DNA of 34,879 nucleotides from Acidobacteriota bacterium (GTDB lineage Bacteria > Acidobacteriota > Thermoanaerobaculia > UBA5066). Positions 1 to 7,059 of this stretch are shown one piece after another. The position numbers and the translations under genes were made by a program. The stretch is from contig RHKY01000052.1 in the NCBI GenBank assembly GCA_008363385.1, positions 1-34,879 on the forward strand, in the 5' to 3' direction. Each line of letters opens with the position of its first letter. Position 1 is the first letter of the stretch. A model generated the notes under the pieces. The model saw nothing but the letters and a program-made list of their open reading frames with translations. It searched no databases and was not told where the DNA came from.

Positions 1-417
1 TGATCGTCACCGACTGGCTCGCCGGCGAGAACGTGCAGCCCGACTTCGACGGGCTCACCGTGTAGGTCCCGGCCGCCAGGCCCGCGATGGAGTAGTTGCT
101 CGACGCGTCGCTCGTCGCGCTGACGCCGCCGGCCGTGACCGTGGCGCCCGTCGTCCCGGCGTTGCCCGAGATCGAGTAGGTCGGGGTGCTGCAGGAGGCC
201 GTGAAGTTGATCCCGGTCCGGTTGGCCGAGGAGACGGTGACCGACTGGCTCGCCGGGCTGAACGTGCAGCCGGACTTCGTCGGCGTCACCGTGTACGTTC
301 CGTTGACGAGGCCGGAGAGGGTGTAGTTGCCCGAGGCGTCGCTCGTCGCGCTCGCCGAGCCCGCCGTCACGGTGGCGCCCGAGGTCCCGGCGCTGCCGGA
401 GATCGAGTAGGTCGGCG
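1..417 (-). repeat. Intragenic tandem repeat, 231-bp period
   Basis: The sequence gatcgagtag recurs at 170-179 and 401-410, exactly 231 bp (77 codons) apart, and the flanking bases are closely similar throughout. The unit encodes one regulatory-like beta-sandwich module of the secreted propeller protein. Further copies probably lie beyond the left edge. Such repeats often break short-read assemblies, which may be why the sequence ends here. Confidence 0.85.
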
Positions 418-2161
418 TCGTCGACTCGGAGATCTTCGCGGTCCAGATCTCCTCGCTGGCGTTGTTCCGGCGGTCGGTCCACGAGGGGAAGAAGCTGCCG
501 GCGATGCCGGAGAGCGAGTTGTAGTCGCCGTACTGGTTGCCGGAGTCGGCGCCGGAGACCGTCTCGTCGGTCATCGCGGTCGTGACCTTGGTCGCCGCGC
601 TCCAGGTGGCGCCGTCGTCCGTGGAGGTCTGGTAGTAGACGTCGGTCTTCTTGCGGGTCGAGTCGGCGACCGTGTCGTAGTACATGACCGCCAGGCGGCC
701 GGTGCTCTCGTCGACCACGAACCACTGGTTGAACTGGTCGTTCAGCGACGACTGGTTGTTGATCTTGACCGGGGCGAGCCAGCTCGTGCCGCCGTTCGTC
801 GAGCGCGCGAACCAGATCCGCGTCTTGCAGGCGGAGGTCGTCGAGGAGCCCGGCTCGTTGGAGGCCGAGGTGCAGCCAGTCTCGCCGGAGAGGTCCGTCC
901 AGGTGGCGTAGACGTTGTCCTTCGTCCCGTTCTTGTAGGCGCCGCCCGAGACGTAGATCAGGATCCGCCGGCTGTTGAAGGAGGGGACGCCGATGTCGTA
1001 CGAGTCGTAGGACGTGGCGATCTTGACGGCCGCGCCGTAGCTCGTGCCGCCGTTCGTCGACTTGACGACGTAGAGGCCGCGGGAGCCGGTGTCGGGCCAG
1101 AAGCCGAACACGTCCCCGGCCGAGTTCGTCCTCACGTCGCCGCCGATGCCGGTGCCCGTCGTCTGCGTGCCGCTGACCTGGACCGGGGTCGCGAGCCAGC
1201 CGGAGGAGTTCCGGCGGTTCATGTAGACCGGGTTGCCGTTGTGCCAGATGACGTAGATGTTGTCCTTGTAGGCCGACGTGGCCGAGTGGTCGACCCACAT
1301 CATCTGCTTGTCGGTGTTCGTCTGGGAGCCGGAGACCGTGGCGTCGTACGTCCACGTGGCTCCCTTGTCCGTCGACCTGAAGGAGCGGATCTTCAACGTG
1401 TTCCCGATGATCCCCATCGTCGTCGACCAGGCCGTGCCGTCGGAGGTCCAGTCGACGGTCGGGTCGGAGTTCATCTCGTCGGAGAGCGGGTTCGGGAGCG
1501 TCGTCTGGCCCCACGTGGCGCCGCCGTCCGTCGACCAGAACTGGGCCTGGAAGCCGGTACCGCCGATGTTGTTGGAGGCCGAGATGATGTACTGCGGGTT
1601 CCAGTAGTTGACCCGGATGTCGGACTCGCTGCGCCGGGCCGTGGAGGAGCCGGAGACCCGGAGGTTCGTCCCGACGGTGGCGTCGGGCTCGGCTCCCTCG
1701 CGCGCCGACGGGGGGATCCCTTCCTCACCCTCGGGCTGCGGGTCCCAGCCGGGCTGACGGTCGGCCTCGTAGTAGCCGGGCCTGAGGTCCGGGTGGGTCT
1801 CCATCCACTCGAGGATCTCCTTGAGGACGTGCGGGTAGCCGCCGGTCGGGTCGTCGGCGCTGTAGCTGGCCTCGGGGTGTCCCTTCCGGTACCAGACCTT
1901 CAGCCAGGCGGGGACGATGGTGGACTTGGCCGCCTCGTCCGGGCGGAGGTACTTGTCGAACTCCTGGTTCTCGGCGATCAGCTTGGCCAGCGCCGACCCC
2001 CGGGGGGCCTTCGCCTTCGCGATCTGATCGGCGAGCGTCGGCCACGCCGGCCGCTCGGCGTCGCCCGGGGCCACGGCCAGGACGGTCCCCGCGAAGCCGA
2101 CCAGGAACAGGGCCACGACCGCGATCGTGATCGCGCGACGGTGGAGGGGGTTCGGGGTCAT
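1..2161 (-). CDS. Secreted Asp-box beta-propeller protein with C-terminal carboxypeptidase-regulatory-like repeats, 3' truncated
   Basis: The reading frame starts at ATG 2161 and stays open to the window edge, giving 720 codons with no stop. The first 29 residues form a signal peptide (RR, hydrophobic core, ending VLA before VAPGD), so the protein is exported. Five Asp-box motifs (S-T-D/N-x-G-x-T/S-W/Y) lie near residues 208, 263, 367, 452 and 511, such as STDGGATW and STNGGTSW; these mark sialidase/BNR-type beta-propellers. From about residue 582 come near-identical 77-residue modules beginning PTYSIS, with DASGNYT and FSPASQSVTV, typical of carboxypeptidase-regulatory-like beta-sandwich repeats. 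A second copy follows and is cut by the edge. GGGAGG lies 5 nt before the ATG. Asp-boxes alone do not show sialidase activity; no catalytic Arg triad was identified. It may be a glycan-binding or surface protein. Strand and frame are certain; exact function is not. Confidence 0.85.
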   Translation of the reverse strand, partial: MTPNPLHRRAITIAVVALFLVGFAGTVLAVAPGDAERPAWPTLADQIAKAKAPRGSALAKLIAENQEFDKYLRPDEAAKSTIVPAWLKVWYRKGHPEASYSADDPTGGYPHVLKEILEWMETHPDLRPGYYEADRQPGWDPQPEGEEGIPPSAREGAEPDATVGTNLRVSGSSTARRSESDIRVNYWNPQYIISASNNIGGTGFQAQFWSTDGGATWGQTTLPNPLSDEMNSDPTVDWTSDGTAWSTTMGIIGNTLKIRSFRSTDKGATWTYDATVSGSQTNTDKQMMWVDHSATSAYKDNIYVIWHNGNPVYMNRRNSSGWLATPVQVSGTQTTGTGIGGDVRTNSAGDVFGFWPDTGSRGLYVVKSTNGGTSYGAAVKIATSYDSYDIGVPSFNSRRILIYVSGGAYKNGTKDNVYATWTDLSGETGCTSASNEPGSSTTSACKTRIWFARSTNGGTSWLAPVKINNQSSLNDQFNQWFVVDESTGRLAVMYYDTVADSTRKKTDVYYQTSTDDGATWSAATKVTTAMTDETVSGADSGNQYGDYNSLSGIAGSFFPSWTDRRNNASEEIWTAKISESTTPTYSISGSAGTSGATVTAGSASATSDASGNYTLSGLVNGTYTVTPTKSGCTFSPASQSVTVSSANRTGINFTASCSTPTYSISGNAGTTGATVTAGGVSATSDASSNYSIAGLAAGTYTVSPSKSGCTFSPASQSVTI

Positions 2162-2189
2162 TCGTTCCTCCCGCATGCTTCAGATGGAG

Positions 2190-2205
2190 CGTGATCCAGG
2201 TCACG
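2190..2205. promoter_or_regulatory. CRP/FNR-family-like inverted repeat
   Basis: CGTGA-TCCAGG-TCACG has the GTGA-N6-TCAC layout of CRP/FNR-type operators. It sits 29-44 bases upstream of the ATG of the secreted propeller protein. The regulator is unknown and no CRP-like gene is in the window. Confidence 0.4.
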
Positions 2206-2209
2206 GGAA

Positions 2210-2227
2210 GAACAAGTTCCGTGCCGA
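2210..2227 (-). promoter_or_regulatory. Possible sigma-54-like -24/-12 element
   Basis: Read on the minus strand, CGGCACG-GAAC-TTGTT resembles the sigma-54 consensus TGGCACG-N4-TTGCW. The GG is at 2225-2224, and ten bases later comes GT at 2213-2212 where GC is expected. The predicted start (near 2201) would fall in the adjacent inverted repeat. The -12 mismatch makes this tentative. Confidence 0.25.
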
Positions 2228-2420
2228 CCCCGGGTCTGACCGCTAACTCGATCGATTCCAACGAATGCGGGGAGGATGCCGGTCTCGACCCGTCCAGCCG
2301 GGAAACCACGGACCCATTCTCGCGGAGATTGACGGGTCAGTCGGGACGTGCAGGGTCCACGGTTGACCCCTTTCCCGTGAGGATCGCGTGGCCCCTGGGC
2401 CGAGACGGGCGCCGCCTGGA

Positions 2421-3281
2421 TCAGCCCTGGCCGTCGCCGGTGGTGAGGATCCGGTAGAGCTCGGGCCGCCGGTCACGGAAGAAGCCCCACGAGGCGCGCT
2501 CGCGGCGGATGGCCGCGAGGTCGAAGGAGGCCACGAGGACGCCCTCCTCGTCCCGCCCCAGCTCGGCGACCTTCGTCCCGGACGGGTCGGCGGCGAACGA
2601 GGAGCCGTAGAAGACCTGTCCCCCCTCGTCCCCGATCCGGTTGGCCGCCACGACCGGGACGACGTTCGAGACGGCGTGGCCGACCATGGCCCGCTGCCAC
2701 CGGTCCCGGGTGTCGAGCGACGGGTTCGAGGGCTCCGAGCCGATCGCGGTCGGGTAGAGGAGGAGCTCGGCTCCGAGGAGGACCATCGCCCGGGCCGCCT
2801 CCGGGAACCACTGGTCCCAGCAGATGCCGACGCCGATCGTCCCGAAGCGGGTCCGGAAGGCCCGGAACCCCGTGTCGCCCGGGCGGAAGTAGAACTTCTC
2901 CTCGTAGCCCGGGCCGTCCGGGACGTGGCTCTTGCGGTAGACGCCGAGGACCGCGCCGTCCGCGTCGAGGACGGCGACGCTGTTGTAGTGGGCCGGCCCG
3001 GCCTTCTCGAAGAAGGAGACCGGGATCACGACCCCGAGCTGGCGCGCGAGCGCCGCGAGCCGCCCGATCGTCGGGTTCCCCTCGACGGGGCGGGCCCAGG
3101 AGAAGAAGACGTCCCTCTCCTCGCGGCAGAAGTAGGGGCCCTCGAAGAGCTCGGGCGGCAGGACGACCTGTGCGCCGCGCCCGGCGGCCTTCCTCACGAG
3201 CGACTCGACGCGGGCGACGTTCTCCTCGGCGGAGCCTCCGAGGGCGCACTGGACGGCGGCGACGGTGACGGTCTCGCTCAT
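2421..3281 (-). CDS. aguB: N-carbamoylputrescine amidase
   Basis: This 286-residue carbon-nitrogen hydrolase (nitrilase superfamily) is predicted to hydrolyse N-carbamoylputrescine to putrescine, CO2 and ammonia in the cytoplasm. The Glu-Lys-Cys triad is visible: E44 (LPPELFEG), K117 (YRKSHVPDGPGYEEKFYF) and C154 (GICWDQWFPEAAR). The ICWDQWFPE context and the long YRKSHVPD loop match AguB rather than generic nitrilases, and the length is normal for the family. The ATG at 3281 overlaps the aguA stop in ATGA, so the two are translationally coupled. The frame continues open upstream but only as the complement of aguA, so the ATG beginning MSETVTVAAVQC is chosen. The aguA neighbour makes the assignment strong. 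Confidence 0.93.
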   Translation of the reverse strand: MSETVTVAAVQCALGGSAEENVARVESLVRKAAGRGAQVVLPPELFEGPYFCREERDVFFSWARPVEGNPTIGRLAALARQLGVVIPVSFFEKAGPAHYNSVAVLDADGAVLGVYRKSHVPDGPGYEEKFYFRPGDTGFRAFRTRFGTIGVGICWDQWFPEAARAMVLLGAELLLYPTAIGSEPSNPSLDTRDRWQRAMVGHAVSNVVPVVAANRIGDEGGQVFYGSSFAADPSGTKVAELGRDEEGVLVASFDLAAIRRERASWGFFRDRRPELYRILTTGDGQG

Positions 3282-4345
3282 CGGGGCTGCTGCTGCGTGA
3301 TGCAGTGGAAGGCGCCGCCCCCGGCGAGCAGGTCCCGGGCCGGGATGCCCTCGACCTTCCTGCCGGGGAACAGGCGGGCGATCGTCTCCACGGCCTCGCG
3401 GTCCGCGGGCGAGCCGTAGACCGGGACGGCCACGGCCGTGTTGGCGACGTAGAAGTTGACGTAGCTGGCGGGCATCGGCTCTCCGTCCGGGCCGGGGACG
3501 AGGCCCGGCGAGGGGACCGTGAGGACCTCGAGGGGGCGGCCGAGCGCGTCGCGGAACGAGCGGAGGTCCCGCTCGATCGTCTCGAGCGCCTCCCGGTTCG
3601 GGTCGCGGGGGCTCGAGGAGCGCATGCAGACGACTCGCGCGGGGGCGACGAACCGGGCGACGGTGTCGACGTGGCCGTCGGTGTGGTCGTTCCGGAGGCC
3701 GTCGCCGAGCCAGAGGACCTTCCCGGCGCCGAGCCAGGAGGAGAGCTCGGCCTCGATCCGGGAGGCGTCCATCGAGGGGTTCCGGTTCGGGTTGAGGAGG
3801 CACTGGCGGGTCGTCAGGCAGGTCCCCTCCCCGTCGACCTCGACCGAGCCCCCTTCCAGGACGAAGCCCGCGCGCAGCTCCGGGAGGCCGGCGGCCTCGG
3901 CAACGCGCCCCGCCACCTCGGCGTCGTGGGGGAGGACGTACTTCCCCCCCCAGCCGTTGAACGCGAACGTGGCCGCGGCCCGCGCGCCGCCGGGCCCGGC
4001 GAGGAAGACCGGGGCCGTGTCCCGGAGCCAGATGTCCCCGAACGGGATCCGGTGGAGCCGGGCGCCGAGGCCCGCGAGCCTCTCCTGCGCCGTCGCCTCG
4101 GCTGCCTCGTCCATTACGAGGACTTCCAGCCTCTCGCCGCGCGGGGCGCCCGTCCCGGGGTCGGGGTCGGCGATCGTCCGGGCCAGCGCGACGAAGGAGT
4201 CGCGCACCGGCCCGAGCGCGTCCAGCCAGAGATCCTCGTGGCTCGGCCACGCCAGCCAGCAGGCCTCGTGGGCGTCCCACTCGGCGGGCTGGCGGAGCCC
4301 GCGCGAGGCCGGCGGCGACGGCTCCGGGCTCACGAGGGGAGCCAC
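3278..4345 (-). CDS. aguA: Agmatine deiminase
   Basis: Agmatine deiminase (peptidyl-arginine deiminase/guanidino-group-modifying superfamily) converts agmatine to N-carbamoylputrescine and ammonia. The protein is 355 residues from GTG 4345. It shows EWDAHEACWLAWP near the N-terminus, the substrate-binding and catalytic stretch NDHTDGHVDT around residue 218, an EGGS motif, and the nucleophile Cys348 in GGGAFHCITQQQ at the C-terminus, all hallmarks of the family. The start is uncertain: GTG 4333 overlaps the pepQ stop as GTGA and would give 351 residues, matching the coupling style elsewhere in this window. It is followed by aguB with a 4-nt overlap. The product feeds AguB, giving a two-step agmatine-to-putrescine route; an arginine decarboxylase is not in view. 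Confidence 0.93.
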   Translation of the reverse strand: MAPLVSPEPSPPASRGLRQPAEWDAHEACWLAWPSHEDLWLDALGPVRDSFVALARTIADPDPGTGAPRGERLEVLVMDEAAEATAQERLAGLGARLHRIPFGDIWLRDTAPVFLAGPGGARAAATFAFNGWGGKYVLPHDAEVAGRVAEAAGLPELRAGFVLEGGSVEVDGEGTCLTTRQCLLNPNRNPSMDASRIEAELSSWLGAGKVLWLGDGLRNDHTDGHVDTVARFVAPARVVCMRSSSPRDPNREALETIERDLRSFRDALGRPLEVLTVPSPGLVPGPDGEPMPASYVNFYVANTAVAVPVYGSPADREAVETIARLFPGRKVEGIPARDLLAGGGAFHCITQQQPR

Positions 4346-5661
4346 GGCCGGGTGAGGTTCCTGTTCTCGTCGCGGCCGACGAAGACGTCGTCCTCGATCC
4401 TCACGCCGCCGGAGGGGAGCAGCCGGTCGACCAGGCTCCAGTCGACGGCGGTCGCGTCGGGCCCTTCCCGGAGCGGCGCGAGGAGGATCGGGATGAAGTA
4501 GATCCCGGGCTCGATCGTGAAGAGCATCCCCTCCTCGATCGTCCGGGTCGTCCGGAGGGACGGGTACTCGGGCGGCGGGGGGACGGTCCCCCCCTCCGGC
4601 GCCGCCTGGCGGCCCGCCACGTCGTGCACCTGCACGCCGAGGAAGTGGCCGAGGCCGTGCGGGAAGAAGGGGCGCGTCAGCCCGCGCGCGAACGCCTCCT
4701 CGGCGTCGACGCGGAAGACGCCGGCCTCGCGCAGGAGGGAGGCGATCCCGCGATGCGCCGCGACGTGCAGGTCGAGGTAGGGCCGCCCCGGGCGGGCCTC
4801 GCGGGCCAGCTGCCGCTGCAGGCCGTCCAGGCCGCGGACCAGCGAGGTGAAGGCCGGGTCGGCCGCGTCCGTCAGGAAGGTCCGGGTGATGTCGGAGCCG
4901 TACCCGCGGAGGGGCGCCCCGGCGTCGACGAGCATCACGGCGCCGGGGCCCGCCTCGCGGCCGCGCTTGCCGTGGTAGTGGAGCGTCGCGGCCCGCTCGT
5001 TCAGGCCGATGATGGTCGGGTAGGGGAGGGCCTCCTCCATCGTCCCGACGGCCGCCAGGTAGGCGTGGTGGATCTCCATCTCCGTCCGGCTGGCCCGAAA
5101 CGCCGCCTCGGCCGCGAGGAAGCCGTGCGAGGCGATCCGGTTCGCCTCGAGGACCGTCTCCACCTCGTAAGCGCTCTTGTACGAGCGCGCCCAGTCCAGC
5201 CGCGCGACGAGCCCGGGCGGGTTGACCCCCACGGGCGGGATGCCGTGCGCGGCGGCGGCCGCGGCGTCCTCGCCGACGAACGCCGTCCGCGCGCCGTCGC
5301 CCGCCGCCCGAAAGGCCTCCTCGGGGGTCGCCACGTCCACGACGTCGACGACCGACCGGACGTAGTCCGGCGCCGGGGTGGGCGGCTCGTACCAGTAGTC
5401 GCGCGGCGTGACGCGGAAGAGCCGGGGCGTCTGGCCCGGGCGGACCTCGAGGAGGTGGTGGGGCCCTTCCACGGGCGCCCAGTGGGCGAAGTGCGGCGTC
5501 GGGTGGAAGGGAGCGTCCTGGTCGTCGGCGAAGTAGGTGAACGGCCTCCCGGAGTGGAGGAGGAGCCGCTCGAACCCCGAGGCGGTCAGGGCGGCTTCCG
5601 TCGTGGCGCGGCGGTCGGCCACGTGGGCGGCGTAGAGGGGGGCGACCTCGGGTCGGTTCAC
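4330..5661 (-). CDS. pepQ: Xaa-Pro dipeptidase (M24B metallopeptidase)
   Basis: This 443-residue cytoplasmic enzyme is predicted to cleave dipeptides with C-terminal proline. Its length and N-terminal layout (LYAAHVADRR, LLLHSG, DDQDAPFHPTPHFAHWAPV, DYWYEPP) closely follow bacterial PepQ. The five dimetal ligands of the pita-bread fold are visible: two Asp in VDAGAPLRGYGSDITRTF, His in HGLGHFLGVQVHD, Glu in TIEPGIYF and Glu in GGVRIEDDVFVG. The start is GTG 5661, supported by CAGGAGG five bases upstream. It begins 16 bases after the desaturase stop, and its stop overlaps the beginning of aguA, so it is probably the second gene of a desaturase-pepQ-aguA-aguB operon. The metabolic link between proline dipeptide turnover, lipid desaturation and putrescine synthesis is not obvious. 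Confidence 0.93.
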   Translation of the reverse strand: MNRPEVAPLYAAHVADRRATTEAALTASGFERLLLHSGRPFTYFADDQDAPFHPTPHFAHWAPVEGPHHLLEVRPGQTPRLFRVTPRDYWYEPPTPAPDYVRSVVDVVDVATPEEAFRAAGDGARTAFVGEDAAAAAAHGIPPVGVNPPGLVARLDWARSYKSAYEVETVLEANRIASHGFLAAEAAFRASRTEMEIHHAYLAAVGTMEEALPYPTIIGLNERAATLHYHGKRGREAGPGAVMLVDAGAPLRGYGSDITRTFLTDAADPAFTSLVRGLDGLQRQLAREARPGRPYLDLHVAAHRGIASLLREAGVFRVDAEEAFARGLTRPFFPHGLGHFLGVQVHDVAGRQAAPEGGTVPPPPEYPSLRTTRTIEEGMLFTIEPGIYFIPILLAPLREGPDATAVDWSLVDRLLPSGGVRIEDDVFVGRDENRNLTRPWLPS

Positions 5662-5677
5662 GGGACCTCCTGCTTCC

Positions 5678-6919
5678 TCAGGCGGGCGAGCCGAGCGGGG
5701 ACGCCGGCTCGGCGGCCGCGACGAGGCGCTCCAGCGTCTCGACGAGGCTGCGGGCGGTCCTCTCGATCTCGGCGCGCAGCTGCTCGATCCGGATCTCTGC
5801 CAGGGCCGCGGCCCGCTGGCGCCGCCGGCGCGAGGCCTCGGCGAACGCCGCGAGCGCGGCGGAGTAGTCGGCCCGCTGGCGCTCCAGCTGGGCGGCGGTC
5901 CGCGCCCGGGCGGCCTCCAGGTCGGCCAGGGCGTTCCCCGCGGAGGCCCGGGCCGCGTCGCGGGCCCGGCCCCAGCGCTCCGAGAGGGTCTCGGCGCGGT
6001 CGGTCCACGAGGCCAGGGCCGAGTCGAACGCCTCCCGGGCCTTCTCGAAGGGGCGGCGGCTGAAGTGCCAGGAGCCCCGCGCGCGCGCGACGGCCCGGAC
6101 CGGCTCCGGGACGCGGCGCAGGTCCCGCACGAGGCCGAGCTTCTCGCCCCCGACGAGGAGCCACCAGCTCGGGTCGGCCTGCCACCAGAGGAAGCCCTGC
6201 GCGGCCGTCCCCGGGTGGTGGTGGTGGTTGTTGTGCCACCCCTCGCCCATCGTCACGAGGGCCATCAGGAAGCTGTTCCGGCTGGTGTCCTTCGTCTCGA
6301 AGACCCGCTTGCCGAAGACGTGCATCACGCTGTTGATCGCGAACGTCCCGTGCCAGAGGAGGACCGTCGAGAGGAAGAACCCCCAGAAGAGGCCCGTCCA
6401 GCCGAAGAGGACCCACGAGAGGAGCCCGTAGAGCATCGGCGCCAGGAACTGGTTCCGGTCGAGCCAGACGAGCTCGGGGTACCGGGCGAGGTCCTTCACG
6501 CGGTGAAGGTCCGTCTCGGCCCACTCGTCGGCCAGGATCCAGCCCATGTGGCTCCACCAGAACCCCTTCTGGACCGGGGAGTGGACGTCCTCCTCCTGGT
6601 CGGAGTACCGGTGGTGGTGACGGTGGTGAGCGGCCCACCAGAGGACCCCCTTCTGGGCGGCGGTCTGCCCGAGGAACGCGAGGAGGAGCTGGGGGACCCT
6701 CGAGAGGCGGTACGTCCGGTGGGCGAAGTAGCGGTGGAAACCCGCCGTGATCGCGAACATCCGGAGGTAGTACGAGCCGGCGCAGAGGAGGACGCCCTCC
6801 CACGAGACGCCGACGGCGAAGGCCAGGAGCGCCGCCGCGTGGACGAGGAGGAAGCCGAGCGCGGCGGACGGACGGACGCGCCCCCGCGGGGCGCGGGGGG
6901 CGGGCTGGGGCACGGGCAT
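5678..6919 (-). CDS. Acyl-CoA/acyl-lipid delta-9-type fatty acid desaturase with C-terminal coiled coil
   Basis: This 413-residue integral membrane di-iron desaturase should introduce a cis double bond into fatty acyl chains. The three histidine boxes are intact: H62-RYFA-H67 in GFHRYFAHR, H98-x-x-H101-H102 in AHHRHHHR, and H229-NN-H232-H233 in GWHNNHHHHPG. Hydrophobic stretches at about 18-57, 74-96 and 160-200 give the usual membrane hairpins. Unusually, a charged Ala/Glu/Arg-rich helical segment follows the core from about residue 285 to 405 and looks like a coiled coil; typical bacterial DesC-type enzymes end soon after the catalytic core. The start is ATG 6919 with GAGGAG six bases upstream. 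The frame is open further upstream but runs through yceI in a non-coding phase. It is the first gene of the run leading to pepQ-aguA-aguB. A strong 5' palindrome precedes it. Confidence 0.9.
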   Translation of the reverse strand: MPVPQPAPRAPRGRVRPSAALGFLLVHAAALLAFAVGVSWEGVLLCAGSYYLRMFAITAGFHRYFAHRTYRLSRVPQLLLAFLGQTAAQKGVLWWAAHHRHHHRYSDQEEDVHSPVQKGFWWSHMGWILADEWAETDLHRVKDLARYPELVWLDRNQFLAPMLYGLLSWVLFGWTGLFWGFFLSTVLLWHGTFAINSVMHVFGKRVFETKDTSRNSFLMALVTMGEGWHNNHHHHPGTAAQGFLWWQADPSWWLLVGGEKLGLVRDLRRVPEPVRAVARARGSWHFSRRPFEKAREAFDSALASWTDRAETLSERWGRARDAARASAGNALADLEAARARTAAQLERQRADYSAALAAFAEASRRRRQRAAALAEIRIEQLRAEIERTARSLVETLERLVAAAEPASPLGSPA

Positions 6920-6944
6920 CGGGTCTCCTCGGAGCGGCGGTCTC

Positions 6945-6964
6945 CGCCGGCCCCGGGGCCGGCG
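6945..6964. promoter_or_regulatory. Perfect 20-bp palindrome in the desaturase leader
   Basis: CGCCGGCCCC followed directly by GGGGCCGGCG is a perfect palindrome. It lies at about the predicted transcription start of the desaturase transcript. A second inverted repeat, CGGCGG-TCT-CCGCCG at 6935-6949, shares bases with it, so the two hairpins exclude each other in RNA. The Shine-Dalgarno sequence follows. It could be an operator or a 5' RNA structure. Confidence 0.45.
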
Positions 6965-6971
6965 CGAGGGG

Positions 6972-6977
6972 ATCGTA
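6972..6977 (-). promoter_or_regulatory. Candidate -10 box of the desaturase operon
   Basis: TACGAT on the minus strand lies about 50 bases before the desaturase ATG. It is the only TANNNT-like hexamer noticed in this leader. No convincing -35 box is visible. Confidence 0.35.
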
Positions 6978-7006
6978 CGTTGCTTCGCCGGGCCGCGCGA
7001 GAGGGA

Positions 7007-7032
7007 AGCGCCGCCCCCGGGGGGGCGGCGCT
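7007..7032. terminator. GC-rich hairpin downstream of the YceI gene
   Basis: AGCGCCGCCCCC and GGGGGCGGCGCT form a perfect 12-bp inverted repeat separated by GG. It starts 28 bases past the YceI stop codon in the direction of transcription. No T tract follows on the minus strand, so it may act with Rho, as an mRNA 3' stabiliser, or only insulate the desaturase promoter. Confidence 0.45.
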
Positions 7033-7059
7033 CGGAGGGGCGGGCGGTGCGCGTGAGGG

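Larger units (their letters stand above)
2162..2420. other. Intergenic region between the secreted propeller gene and aguB
   Basis: This 259-bp gap holds the promoter region of the minus-strand secreted protein and the 3' flank of aguB. A CRP-like inverted repeat and a weak sigma-54-like element lie close to the secreted gene and are listed separately. Near the aguB end only a weak GGCC hairpin (around 2392-2404) is visible, with no T tract, so no terminator is called. No open frame here looks like a gene. Confidence 0.6.

Noticed and set aside
2388-3419. Plus-strand open frame opposite aguB
   Set aside because: aguB shows the complete catalytic triad on the minus strand; the antisense product has no motif.
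3282-4280. Longer AguB reading frame extending into aguA
   Set aside because: The extension is an out-of-phase translation of aguA. The family N-terminus begins at ATG 3281, which overlaps the aguA stop as ATGA.
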